A stretch of DNA of 64,000 bases, taken from contig NZ_BCXG01000005.1 of the NCBI RefSeq assembly GCF_001894985.1, positions 186,001 through 250,000 of the forward strand, read 5' to 3'. The position numbers and the translations under genes are program-made. Source of the stretch: Rhodococcus tukisamuensis NBRC 100609. GTDB lineage: Bacteria; Actinomycetota; Actinomycetes; Mycobacteriales; Mycobacteriaceae. Of the stretch, positions 1 to 7,514 are shown in pieces. Under the pieces are notes generated by a model. That model saw nothing but the letters and a program-made list of their open reading frames with translations. It made no database searches and was not told the DNA's origin. Numbering within the stretch: position 1 is the first letter of the stretch; each line of letters opens with the position of its first letter.

Positions 1-62
1 GCGACGACGGCCCCCTCGGTGCGCCGGTCGTGGGCCGCGGCGCGCACCGGTAGCCTGAACCG

Positions 63-917
63 ATGACCGATCCGGCGCCGTCGCCCTCCTTCCGGCTGGC
101 GTACGTCGCCGGTGTCACCCCCACCAAGTGGACGCGAATCTGGGCCGAACGCCTCCCCGACGTCCGACTCGAACTGGTGAGCCTGCCCGCGCTCGAGGTG
201 GCCGACGCGCTGCGGGACGACACCGTCGACGCCGCACTGGTGCGCCTGCCCGTCGACCGCGAGGGCCCGCGGCCGCTGAGCGTCATCCGGCTCTACGCCG
301 AGACGCCGGTGGTCGTGATCCCGAAGGACCACGTCATCTCCGCGGTCGACGAGATCGGCGTCGAGGACCTGGCCGGGGAGATCGTGCTGCATCCGCTCGA
401 CGACCTGCTCGAGTGGGACGCACTGCCCGGCGAGCGGGCCGCCCAGCGTCCCGAGACCACCGAAGATGCCGTCGAACTGGTGGCCGCCGGGATCGGCGTG
501 GTGGTGGTGCCCCAGTCGCTGGCCCGGCTGCACCACCGCAAGGACCTGACGTACCGCCCGGTGACCGGGGCACCCGAGTCGCCGATCGCGTTGGCCTGGC
601 CGGAGGACGCCACCACCGACCTGGTCGAGGAGTTCATCGGCATCGTGCGGGGGCGCACCGCGAACAGCTCCCGTGGCCGCGCCGCCGCCGAGACCGGTCC
701 CGCGCCGAAGCGGAAGGCGTCGGAGAAGACGGCGGACAAGGCTGCCGCGAAGGCTGCGGCGGGAAAGTTGCCGTCCGGCAAGGCTTCACCCAAGGGCTCA
801 GCCAAGGGATCGGCCGGCAAGTCGGGCGCCAAGGGCGCGCCGGCCAAGGGCACGGCGGGCAAGGCCGCGGCGAGCAAGCGCAGCGGCAAGGGGTCGGGCG
901 GCCGCGGCCGCCGCTGA
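63..917 (+). CDS. LysR-type effector-domain protein without HTH, with lysine/alanine-rich basic tail
   Basis: The 284-residue product resembles the periplasmic-binding-like effector half of LysR regulators: residues about 10-195 carry the alternating strand/helix pattern, including VVVIPKDH near 83-90 and IGVVVVPQSLA near 144-154. There is no N-terminal winged-helix DNA-binding domain. From about residue 200 to the end the chain becomes a low-complexity tail made almost only of Lys, Ala, Gly, Ser, Pro and Arg, like the tails of actinobacterial histone-like proteins. The reading frame is open throughout and the ATG follows the window edge closely. I infer that the tail could supply non-specific DNA or RNA binding; this is not shown. 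It is convergent with oxyR. Identity of the effector-domain fold is fairly safe, function is unknown. Confidence 0.8.
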   Translation: MTDPAPSPSFRLAYVAGVTPTKWTRIWAERLPDVRLELVSLPALEVADALRDDTVDAALVRLPVDREGPRPLSVIRLYAETPVVVIPKDHVISAVDEIGVEDLAGEIVLHPLDDLLEWDALPGERAAQRPETTEDAVELVAAGIGVVVVPQSLARLHHRKDLTYRPVTGAPESPIALAWPEDATTDLVEEFIGIVRGRTANSSRGRAAAETGPAPKRKASEKTADKAAAKAAAGKLPSGKASPKGSAKGSAGKSGAKGAPAKGTAGKAAASKRSGKGSGGRGRR

Positions 918-1006
918 CACACAACGCCGACGAACGGGCGGTTACCGGAACAACCGCCGGGTGACCCGCCCGGTAGCCGCCCGTTCATGAGCGAAAGCCG
1001 GGCTCG

Positions 1007-1927
1007 CTACCGAGTTCCCTTGGGCGCCACCGAGGTCACCAACTCCGCCAGCGCCCGGTAGGCGTCGGCGCGACCGCTCGACGCCCGGAAGACCAGCCCG
1101 ATCGCCCGGCCCGGCGCCGGTGCCGCGAACCGCGCGGTGGCCAGGTCGCCGCGGCCGGTCTCGACCGCGACCGCCGAGTCCGGAACCAGGGTCACGCCGA
1201 GACCGCCTGCGACACACTGCACCACGGTGGTCAGCGAGGTGGCGCGGGTGTCGCCGGAGACCGGCCGCGCGTCCACCGAGCGGCACAGGTCCAGGGTCTG
1301 GTCGCGCAGGCAGTGCCCCTCGTCGAGGAGCAGCAGCGGCAGCTCGTCGAGCACGTCGATCGACAAGTCCGTTCGCCCGGCCAGCGCATGCCCCGCCGGC
1401 ACGACCATCACGAAATCCTCTTGGTAGACCGGGATCTCGACCATCCCCGGCGCCTCGGACGGCAAGGCCAGCACCGCCACGTCGAGCACCCCGACGCGCA
1501 GCGAGTCGAGCAGCCGGGCGGTCTGGTCCTCGACCACGAACGGCCGCACCGAGGGCAACTGATCACGCAACGCCGGCAGCAGCACGGGCAGCACGTACGG
1601 CGCGACCGTCGGGATCAGCCCGATCCGCAGCGGCCCGGTCAGCGCCTCCCCCACACCCGCGGCCGCCGCGACGAATCCGTCGGCCGCCTCCAGGATCACC
1701 TTCGCCTGCGCGAGCAGCTGCGAGCCGGCCGGCGTCACCAGCACGCGCCGGGTGCTGCGCTCGATCAACTGCACGCCGAGGCCGTTCTCCAGCGCCGCCA
1801 GCGCCTGCGAGAGTGTGGGTTGACTCACACCCAAACGCGCTGCAGCGGTACCGAAGTGGCGATACTCGGCGACCGCGACGAAGGCACGCAGCTGCGACAG
1901 TGTGGGTTGATAAGTCTGATCAGCCAT
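1007..1927 (-). CDS. oxyR: OxyR, LysR-family peroxide-sensing regulator
   Basis: A 306-residue LysR regulator with an N-terminal HTH (residues about 8-66, including LGVSQPTLSQAL) and an effector domain. The start at 1927 (MADQTYQ) is preferred over an ATG 32 codons upstream because it gives the family length and places the HTH at the N-terminus. Cys206 (in GHCLRDQ) and Cys215 are nine residues apart, matching the redox pair of E. coli OxyR (Cys199/Cys208), so the sensor looks intact, unlike the broken oxyR of M. tuberculosis. It is divergent from ahpC and shares its control region. It is expected to activate ahpCD under peroxide stress. Confidence 0.93.
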   Translation of the reverse strand: MADQTYQPTLSQLRAFVAVAEYRHFGTAAARLGVSQPTLSQALAALENGLGVQLIERSTRRVLVTPAGSQLLAQAKVILEAADGFVAAAAGVGEALTGPLRIGLIPTVAPYVLPVLLPALRDQLPSVRPFVVEDQTARLLDSLRVGVLDVAVLALPSEAPGMVEIPVYQEDFVMVVPAGHALAGRTDLSIDVLDELPLLLLDEGHCLRDQTLDLCRSVDARPVSGDTRATSLTTVVQCVAGGLGVTLVPDSAVAVETGRGDLATARFAAPAPGRAIGLVFRASSGRADAYRALAELVTSVAPKGTR

Positions 1928-2155
1928 GCCTATCAGTGTAGTGACACCTATCGCCTTTACCTTTTGCATAGCTTCGGGCACTATGGAGTCATACCGAGTT
2001 GAGCGCAGAACACCGCGGCTCACTCGGGTGAAACCACCAGTACACCGACCGCACCAGTGCGCCGACCCCGGCGCAGCCAGGTGTACTGCCGCATGCCCGA
2101 GATGAAGTCACGGCGCCGACCGCGCCGTGGACCCGCACAAGTAGGAGGACCACAC
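1928..2155. promoter_or_regulatory. oxyR-ahpC divergent control region
   Basis: This 228-base region separates the divergent oxyR and ahpC starts. Next to the oxyR start it holds an imperfect palindrome at 1935-1949 (AGTGT-AGTG-ACACCT) flanked by two direct CTATC elements at about 1930-1934 and 1948-1952, a plausible OxyR-contact area by position. The ahpC ribosome site AGGAGG lies at 2143-2148. The exact OxyR footprint cannot be fixed by eye. Confidence 0.5.
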
Positions 2156-2743
2156 ATGGCTCTGCTGACCATCGGCGACCAGTTCCCGGCTTACAACCTC
2201 AAGGCTGTCATCGGCGGTGACCTGTCCAAGGTCGACGCGCAGCAGCCCGACGACTACTTCACCCAGGTGACCAGCGACGACTACGCCGGCAAGTGGCGCA
2301 TCGTGTTCTTCTGGCCCAAGGACTTCACCTTCGTCTGCCCCACCGAGATCGCCGCCTTCGGCAAGCTCAACGAGGAGTTCGCGGACCGCGACGCGCAGGT
2401 GCTCGGCGCCTCCGTCGACAACGAGTTCGTGCACTTCCAGTGGCGTGCGCAGCACGACGAGCTCAAGACCCTGCCCTTCCCGATGCTCTCGGACCTCAAG
2501 CGCGAGCTGGCCGAGGCCACCGGCGTCCTGAACGCCGACGGCGTCGCGGACCGCGCCACCTTCATCGTCGACCCGAACAACGAGATCCAGTTCGTGTCCG
2601 TCACCGCCGGCTCCGTGGGCCGCAACGTCGACGAGGTGCTGCGCGTGCTCGACGCACTGCAGTCCGACGAGCTGTGCGCCTGCAACTGGAAGAAGGGCGA
2701 CCCGACCATCAACGTCGGCGAGCTGCTCTCCGAGAGCGTCTGA
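2156..2743 (+). CDS. ahpC: Alkyl hydroperoxide reductase AhpC (peroxiredoxin)
   Basis: A typical actinobacterial 2-Cys peroxiredoxin of 195 residues that reduces H2O2, organic peroxides and peroxynitrite. The peroxidatic Cys61 sits in FVCPTEI and the resolving pair Cys174/Cys176 in LCACNW; these positions are the same as in M. tuberculosis AhpC. The ATG at 2156 has a strong AGGAGG eight bases upstream, and an in-frame upstream extension of 33 codons is arginine-rich and unlikely. ahpD begins two bases after its stop, so the two form an operon. In mycobacteria AhpC is recharged by AhpD and lipoamide dehydrogenase. OxyR next door is the likely activator. Confidence 0.97.
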   Translation: MALLTIGDQFPAYNLKAVIGGDLSKVDAQQPDDYFTQVTSDDYAGKWRIVFFWPKDFTFVCPTEIAAFGKLNEEFADRDAQVLGASVDNEFVHFQWRAQHDELKTLPFPMLSDLKRELAEATGVLNADGVADRATFIVDPNNEIQFVSVTAGSVGRNVDEVLRVLDALQSDELCACNWKKGDPTINVGELLSESV

Positions 2744-2745
2744 CC

Positions 2746-3273
2746 ATGAGCGTCGAGAACCTCAAGAACTCGCTGCCCGAGTACGCGAAGGACCTCAAGC
2801 TCAACCTCGGCTCCCTCGCGCGCTCGACCGAGCTCACCGAGCAGCAGCTCTGGGGCACCTTCCTCGCGTGCGCGGCCGCCAGCAAGTCGGCGACCGTGCT
2901 GCGTGAGATCGCGGAGGAGGCTGCCGACAACCTGTCGGCCGAGGCCTACAACGCCGCGCTCGGCGCCGCTTCGATCATGGGCATGAACAACGTCGCCTAC
3001 CGGGCCAAGAGCTTCCTCGGTGACGAGTTCGCCCAGGTGCGAATGGGTCTGCGGATGAACATCATCGGCAACCCCGGCGTGGAGAAGGTCGACTTCGAGC
3101 TGTGGTCGCTCGCCGTCTCGACCATCAACGGCTGCCACGACTGCACCGCCGCCCACGACGCGGTGGTCCGCAAGGAGGGCATGACCAAGGAGCAGGTCTG
3201 GGAGGCCGTCAAGGTCGCCGCGACCGTCCAGGGCGTCGCCCAGGCCATCGTGGCCAGCGAGACGCTCGCCTGA
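2746..3273 (+). CDS. ahpD: Alkylhydroperoxidase AhpD
   Basis: A 175-residue AhpD that passes electrons from dihydrolipoamide to AhpC. The proton-relay and redox residues Glu118, Cys130, Cys133 and His137 (CHDCTAAH) fall at the same numbers as in the M. tuberculosis enzyme. The chain is all-helical, as expected for the carboxymuconolactone-decarboxylase fold. It starts two bases after the ahpC stop and is followed by a strong hairpin at 3291-3333, so ahpCD is a two-gene unit. Confidence 0.96.
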   Translation: MSVENLKNSLPEYAKDLKLNLGSLARSTELTEQQLWGTFLACAAASKSATVLREIAEEAADNLSAEAYNAALGAASIMGMNNVAYRAKSFLGDEFAQVRMGLRMNIIGNPGVEKVDFELWSLAVSTINGCHDCTAAHDAVVRKEGMTKEQVWEAVKVAATVQGVAQAIVASETLA

Positions 3274-3290
3274 TCGTCAGTTCCGCTCGA

Positions 3291-3333
3291 CTGTGCGCGG
3301 TCTCCACCCCGACGGGGAGGAGACCGCGCACAG
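3291..3333 (+). terminator. Hairpin terminator after ahpD
   Basis: A perfect 15-bp inverted repeat (arms 3291-3305 and 3319-3333, loop 13 bases) begins 17 bases after the ahpD stop. The 3' side has only a short TTGCATT rather than a U-run, as is common in high-GC actinobacteria. Confidence 0.8.
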
Positions 3334-3377
3334 TTGCATTCCGGGCCGGACGTTGCGTTTGGCGGTATCGTTTAGCG

Positions 3378-4052
3378 ATGGGTATCGAGGTTGAGGTAGT
3401 CAGGGTTTTCACCGACGCCGATGGCCGCCACGGCAATCCGCTCGGCATCGTGGACGCGGCACTCGTCGCTCCCCCGGGCCGACAGGCGCTGGCCGCCGAA
3501 CTGGGCTTCAGCGAGACCGTCTTCGTCGAACTGCCCACGCCGGGAGCCGATTCCGTGCATGCACAGATCTACACACCCGCCGTCGAACTGCCCTTCGCGG
3601 GACACCCCACGGTCGGGCTGTCGTGGTGGTTGCGCGAGCGCGGGCACGACATCGAGACGCTCGAGGTGCCGGCCGGGCCGGTCACCACCCGATTCGCGGA
3701 CGGGTTGACCTGGATCCGCGCCAAGGCGGACTGGGCGCCGGAGTTCGTGCTGCACCCCGCGCCAGACTCCGAGGCCGTGCGCACGGCCCGGGCGGCCGCC
3801 TACGACAGCGGGCACCACTACGTGTGGGCCTGGGCCGGCGAGGGCGCGATCCGGAGCCGGATGTTCGCCCCGGACATGGGCGTTCCCGAGGACGAGGCCA
3901 CCGGCGCCGCGGCAGTCCGGATCACCGACCACCTGCGCCGCAGCCTGCACATCACCCAGGGCCGCGGGTCGCAGATCTTCACCGTCTACGCCCCCGACGG
4001 CTGGATCGAGGTCGGCGGCCGGGTGCACCCCGACCGCACCCTCACCGTCTGA
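3378..4052 (+). CDS. PhzF-family isomerase-like protein, short form
   Basis: A 224-residue member of the PhzF/diaminopimelate-epimerase-like fold. Seen in the sequence are the N-terminal GNPLGIV segment (about 19-25), the catalytic-glutamate motif SETVF (about 45-49), FAGHPT near 74-79 and DEATGAAA near 172-179, which binds substrate carboxylate in the family. At 224 residues it is shorter than the usual 260-300, with part of the second domain condensed, but the frame is intact and all signature motifs remain. The ATG at 3378 was chosen because upstream in-frame sequence overlaps ahpD and its terminator. The substrate is unknown. Confidence 0.85.
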   Translation: MGIEVEVVRVFTDADGRHGNPLGIVDAALVAPPGRQALAAELGFSETVFVELPTPGADSVHAQIYTPAVELPFAGHPTVGLSWWLRERGHDIETLEVPAGPVTTRFADGLTWIRAKADWAPEFVLHPAPDSEAVRTARAAAYDSGHHYVWAWAGEGAIRSRMFAPDMGVPEDEATGAAAVRITDHLRRSLHITQGRGSQIFTVYAPDGWIEVGGRVHPDRTLTV

Positions 4053-4077
4053 TCCGCCGCCCGGCGACACGCCGCGG

Positions 4078-4131
4078 CGACGACGAGGGGGCGGGCCTAG
4101 TCACGTGACTCGGCCCGCCCCCTCGTCGTCG
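4078..4131. terminator. 20-bp perfect hairpin between convergent phzF-like and rpf genes
   Basis: Arms 4078-4097 and 4112-4131 are perfectly complementary over 20 bp with a 14-base loop. It sits between two converging genes and can serve both strands. A tandem 11-base direct repeat (4131-4141 and 4150-4160) abuts it and includes the end of the rpf gene. Confidence 0.85.
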
Positions 4132-4151
4132 AGGTCAGACCGGCGCCGAGG

Positions 4152-4727
4152 TCAGACCGACAGGGTCTGGCCCGGGAAGATCAGGTCGACGTTCTGGACC
4201 TGACCGGCCAGCGAATCCACCGAGACGCCGTGCGCGGCGGCGATGCCCGAGAGGGTGTCGCCCGAGACGACCACGTAGGTGCCGCCCGCGGGTGCCGGCG
4301 CGGACACAGCGGGGGTGGAGGCGACGGGGGCCGATGCCAGGACCGGCTCGGCAACGTCGGAGACCGTGGTCTCGTAGCCGGCGGCGGTGGTGCCGGCGGT
4401 CAGGTACTGACCGCACACGGGCCACGCACCGGCGCCCTGGCCCGCGAGCACGTTCTCCGCGACGCGGATCTGCTCGGCCTGGCTGGCGTCCGCCGCGTTG
4501 CCGGTGCCGCCGTAGGCCGCCCAGGTGCTGGGGGTGAACTGCAGGCCACCGGAGAAGCCGTTACCGGTGTTGGTGTTCCAGTTGCCGCCGCTCTCGCACT
4601 GCGCGACGCCGGACCAGTCGTGGCCCTGCGCGGAGGCGGTTCCGGTGGCCAGGGCCATCGGGACCGCGACGAGGGCGCCGGTGGCGACGACGGCGCCGAG
4701 GGCGCGCTTGATGGTGAAATCGGTCAT
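4152..4727 (-). CDS. Resuscitation-promoting factor with C-terminal LysM domain
   Basis: A secreted 191-residue peptidoglycan hydrolase. Residues 1-33 form a signal peptide ending ASA. The Rpf lysozyme-like domain spans about 35-110, with the catalytic glutamate Glu45 in QCESGGNW and the structural cysteines Cys44 and Cys105. A Pro/Ala/Val linker follows, then a LysM peptidoglycan-binding domain at about 147-191 ([19 protein letters not shown]). Rpf proteins cleave cell-wall glycan and wake dormant cells. The long leader upstream holds a candidate c-di-AMP riboswitch. Domain order is like RpfA/RpfC-type proteins with an added LysM; I do not assign a letter. Confidence 0.95.
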   Translation of the reverse strand: MTDFTIKRALGAVVATGALVAVPMALATGTASAQGHDWSGVAQCESGGNWNTNTGNGFSGGLQFTPSTWAAYGGTGNAADASQAEQIRVAENVLAGQGAGAWPVCGQYLTAGTTAAGYETTVSDVAEPVLASAPVASTPAVSAPAPAGGTYVVVSGDTLSGIAAAHGVSVDSLAGQVQNVDLIFPGQTLSV

Positions 4728-4739
4728 GAACGTGGATCC

Positions 4740-4850
4740 TCTCCGCTCCCGCCGGCGAGGTGGACCGCCGGCGACAACTGCGTCGTCGCCCTGGTGCTGC
4801 GTCCGTCTCGCTCCCGCCCCTGAAGGGATTTCGGCGATTCCGGTCCGCGG
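4740..4850 (-). promoter_or_regulatory. Candidate ydaO-type (c-di-AMP) riboswitch in the rpf leader
   Basis: On the minus strand the leader contains a closing helix GGACCG (4845-4840) with CGGTCC (4767-4762), enclosing CGCCGAAATCCC, then AGGGGCGGGAG, and ending CCACCTCGCCGGCG. These blocks resemble the actinobacterial ydaO consensus (GCCGAAtCC, GGGGCGGGaG, cACCUCGC). An alternative hairpin, CGCCGGCG-GTCCACCT-CGCCGGCG at 4773-4750, reuses the 3' arm of the closing helix and lies just before the start codon, so the two folds are mutually exclusive. ydaO elements are known upstream of rpf genes in actinobacteria. The match was made by eye, without a covariance model. Confidence 0.55.
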
Positions 4851-5101
4851 GGCGAGATCGAGCGGTGGCGGACCGGCGTTTGCCCGGCTGTTTCGGGCTG
4901 GTTCTGACCGTAGGGGATGGTCACGGACAGATCACGACGCACGTTTCTGGCACAGCCGTACCGCTCCCGAACTCCCGGTTCGAGGTTCCCGCAGGCCCGG
5001 TCGGCGATCCCCGAAAGTCACATCGCGGTAGTTACACGGCCGTAAGGTGATGACCGACACAGCACAATTGTGGCGCCGGTCACACCATCCGGGCCTGCCG
5101 C
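4851..5101. other. Upstream part of the rpf control region
   Basis: No open frame here is convincing. It should hold the rpf promoter and the 5' part of the leader, upstream of the riboswitch candidate. No other element was recognised. Confidence 0.4.
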
Positions 5102-5584
5102 CTACCGCTCGACGTCCCCGCCCGGCCGGGCCGCCTCGATCGCGGATCGCATGTCGCCCAGGAACTTGACGACCGTCGCCCTCTCCGCGTCGCTGTAACC
5201 GTCGAGGGCCGCGGACGCGTTCGCGATCACCGGCCCGAAGAACGACCAGCCGAGCTCCATGGCCGCGGGCGTGACGGCCAGCAGGACCCGCCTGCGGTCG
5301 CCGGGGTCGCGCTCGCGCCGGACGTGCCCCGCCTTCTCCATCCGGTCGACCAGCGCGGTCACCGACGCCGAGTTCAGGTGGAGCTCCTGCGCCAACCACC
5401 CCGGTGTCGCCGTCCGACCGCCGCGGTCCGCGTCGAGGAGGCAGATCAATGCCCGGACGTCGGTCGGGTGCAGTCCGTGCACGCGCGCGAACTCCGCACC
5501 CAGCAGGTGCAGATCGACCGTCAGCGCCCGCAGACGATGCACGGTGGCAAGGGAATCCCCGGCCGGTTCGCGTCCGACACCCAT
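5102..5584 (-). CDS. MarR-family transcriptional regulator
   Basis: A 160-residue winged-helix regulator with the MarR pattern: LAQELHLNSASVTALVDRMEKAGHVRRERDPGDRRR spans the recognition helix and the basic wing (about residues 63-98), with dimerisation helices on both sides. The ATG at 5584 gives the family length; the frame is open for 44 more codons, but those overlap the operator-like repeats. It is divergent from the alpha/beta hydrolase at 5682 and probably represses it and itself. Confidence 0.9.
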   Translation of the reverse strand: MGVGREPAGDSLATVHRLRALTVDLHLLGAEFARVHGLHPTDVRALICLLDADRGGRTATPGWLAQELHLNSASVTALVDRMEKAGHVRRERDPGDRRRVLLAVTPAAMELGWSFFGPVIANASAALDGYSDAERATVVKFLGDMRSAIEAARPGGDVER

Positions 5585-5623
5585 CACGGCCTCCCGCTCG
5601 ACAACATCACCCGGCCAATCTAC

Positions 5624-5656
5624 TATCTCGACACACCAATTATCTCGATCAATCGA
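5624..5656. promoter_or_regulatory. Putative MarR operator between the regulator and the hydrolase
   Basis: The AT-rich gap has two TATCTCGA direct repeats (5624-5631, 5641-5648) set 17 bases apart, and a perfect inverted repeat TCGAT-CA-ATCGA at 5645-5656. It lies just ahead of the hydrolase ribosome site AGGAGA (5671-5676). Confidence 0.55.
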
Positions 5657-5681
5657 ACTAAATTGAGACGAGGAGACCCCG

Positions 5682-6599
5682 ATGCCCCCGTTGTCGACGG
5701 CAGCCTTCGCAGCCACCCCTGCAGGATCCGCCTTCTACCGCGCCTATGACCGCGTGCTGGCGAAGTGGCCGGTCGAGGTCACCGGCGTCGACCTCGAGTC
5801 GGCGCACGGGACCACCCGGGTCAACGTGTGCGGGCCGACCGACGCCCCGCCGGTGGTACTGCTGCCGGGCGGCGGGGCCACGTCGACGGTGTGGTTCGAG
5901 AACGTCGCCGCGCTCGCCGAGCGGCACCGGGTGTTCGCGGTCGACCTGATGGGCGACCCCGGCCGCAGCGCCGCCGGGGCCATGCCGCCGCGGACCGCCG
6001 AGGACCTCACGTCCTGGCTCGACGCCGTCGTGACGACGGCGGGCCTGGACGAGTTCGGTCTCGTCGGCCACTCCTACGGGGCGATGATCGCGCTCGCCTA
6101 CGCGCTGCGTGAGCCGGGCCGAGTGAGGAACCTGGTGCTGTTCGACCCCAGTTCGTGCTTCACCGGCATGCGCGCGCAGTACCTCGCGCGCGCGGTCCCC
6201 CTGCTGGTGCGGCCCACCGAGAAGCGCCAACGCGACTTCATCCGGTGGGAGACCGACGGCCGGGACGTCGACGAGGACTGGCTGGAGCTCATCGCCCTTG
6301 GCGCAGCGCATTTCCCGAAGTCGAAAACTGTCGTGCCCAAGCGCCCGGGCCGGGACGTTCTCGCCACCCTGACGCCCGCCACCACGGTGCTCCTCGCCGC
6401 CGGCAGCAAGGTGCACGACAGCAGGAAACTGAAAGCCACAGTCGCGGAGTCGAACCCGCGACTGCGCACCGTCGTCGTCGACGGCACCACGCACCACACC
6501 ATGCCGATGATTCCCGCCGCCGAACTGAACCGCGCCCTGCTCGGCGCACTCAGCGATGCGGGTCCGGTGGCCGACCCGCCGCCAGGTCATCGTCGCTGA
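5682..6599 (+). CDS. Alpha/beta hydrolase
   Basis: A 305-residue cytosolic hydrolase with the oxyanion-hole motif LLPGGG (60-65), a nucleophile elbow GHSYG with Ser131, and a C-terminal His in TTHHTMP as the likely catalytic base. A cap segment follows about residue 160. The RBS AGGAGA precedes the ATG by five bases. The divergent MarR gene suggests induction by its substrate or a related small molecule. Its last 50 bases overlap the convergent gene at 6550. The substrate cannot be told; carboxyl-ester or C-C hydrolase activity are both possible. Confidence 0.9.
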   Translation: MPPLSTAAFAATPAGSAFYRAYDRVLAKWPVEVTGVDLESAHGTTRVNVCGPTDAPPVVLLPGGGATSTVWFENVAALAERHRVFAVDLMGDPGRSAAGAMPPRTAEDLTSWLDAVVTTAGLDEFGLVGHSYGAMIALAYALREPGRVRNLVLFDPSSCFTGMRAQYLARAVPLLVRPTEKRQRDFIRWETDGRDVDEDWLELIALGAAHFPKSKTVVPKRPGRDVLATLTPATTVLLAAGSKVHDSRKLKATVAESNPRLRTVVVDGTTHHTMPMIPAAELNRALLGALSDAGPVADPPPGHRR

Positions 6600-7245
6600 G
6601 CAGGACGGCGATCTCCCGGCCCAGCTCGGCGCCCGGGGCCAGCGGCAGTCGGTCACCGCTCCAGAACCGTCCCGGGTCGTACCAGTTCGTCTTCTTCCGC
6701 TCGGTGAGCAGACCCATCGACTCGTAGGTCTGCGCGACCACCTCGGCGCAGTACGCACTCTCGAGCCCGGCGGCCTTCTCCTCCTGAGATCGCCTGCGCA
6801 ACGCCGGAAGTCGGCCGCCGAACCAGCGCGAGGCCAGCTTCGCCGTCGAGGGGAACGGGGTGCCGTCGAGCCGGGCAATGGTCCGCAGCAGCTCGTCCTC
6901 CTGCTCCCGGGTGACGGGCCGGTCCAGCTGACGCAGCCAGCCGCGCTGACCGTACCGAGCGCCCCAGACCTGCACGGCCTGACGCAGGTCGTGCAGCTGG
7001 ACGCCGCGCTGGAATCGCCCGGTCCACATGTCCTGCAACGAATGTCCGAGCTCGGCATGCCACATCAGCGGCGGCATGTCGTCGAGCACCACCGACATCC
7101 CGACGTGGTTGACGGGGCTGTTGGTCAGCGTCTGGATTGCCCGGTCCGCGCCGGAATGTCCACGGAATATCCAGATGTCGCCGGTCCGGGTGGCCTCGAC
7201 GGCCGCGTCCAGGCTCACCTGTGATTCGTGCATCCGCCTGCTCAT
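6550..7245 (-). CDS. YiiX-like / permuted NlpC-P60-fold protein
   Basis: This 231-residue soluble protein resembles permuted papain-fold proteins of the YiiX/lecithin-retinol-acyltransferase kind: GDIWIFRG near residues 22-29, a histidine in VNHVGMSV near 47, and a cysteine in SAYCAEVVAQTYESMG near 168, in the permuted order His then Cys. Such proteins include amidases and acyltransferases; the substrate here is unknown. There is no signal peptide. It overlaps the end of the hydrolase gene convergently and is 17 bases from the divergent small ORF at 7263. Confidence 0.75.
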   Translation of the reverse strand: MSRRMHESQVSLDAAVEATRTGDIWIFRGHSGADRAIQTLTNSPVNHVGMSVVLDDMPPLMWHAELGHSLQDMWTGRFQRGVQLHDLRQAVQVWGARYGQRGWLRQLDRPVTREQEDELLRTIARLDGTPFPSTAKLASRWFGGRLPALRRRSQEEKAAGLESAYCAEVVAQTYESMGLLTERKKTNWYDPGRFWSGDRLPLAPGAELGREIAVLLSDDDLAAGRPPDPHR

Positions 7246-7262
7246 CCACCTAGCCTAGAGCG

Positions 7263-7514
7263 ATGGGAATCGAAGGCAGGCACCTGTGGAAGTTCGTCGG
7301 CCTCGCCGGCGTGGTCGGCGTCGCCGCCACCGGGGCGTTGACGGTCCGCGCCGAGCGCAAGCGCCGCGCCTACTCCCCCGACGAGGTGCGCTCCCAACTG
7401 CACGCCCGCTTCGCCCAGGCCACCACGGCCGCCGCGTCCGAGCGGCCGACGGTGGATCTCACACCCGTCAGACCCAGCCTCCGGCAACGCCTCTCGCACC
7501 TCCGGCGCCGGTGA
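7263..7514 (+). CDS. Small single-pass membrane protein of unknown function
   Basis: An 83-residue product with one hydrophobic helix at about residues 9-26 (WKFVGLAGVVGVAATGAL) followed by a basic stretch (RAERKRR) and a cytosolic tail ending in Arg residues. No family was recognised. It is divergent from the YiiX-like gene with only 17 bases between starts, which suggests shared control. The composition and clear membrane topology argue that it is coding. Confidence 0.65.
   Translation: MGIEGRHLWKFVGLAGVVGVAATGALTVRAERKRRAYSPDEVRSQLHARFAQATTAAASERPTVDLTPVRPSLRQRLSHLRRR

Noticed and set aside
1-62. Possible start of a divergent gene at the left edge
   Set aside because: A minus-strand GTG frame exists but is too short to judge and has no visible ribosome site.
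600-917. Basic tail of the LysR-like protein as a frameshift artefact
   Set aside because: The frame stays open with a consistent Lys/Ala/Gly/Ser pattern to a normal stop, and codon use matches the rest of the genome.
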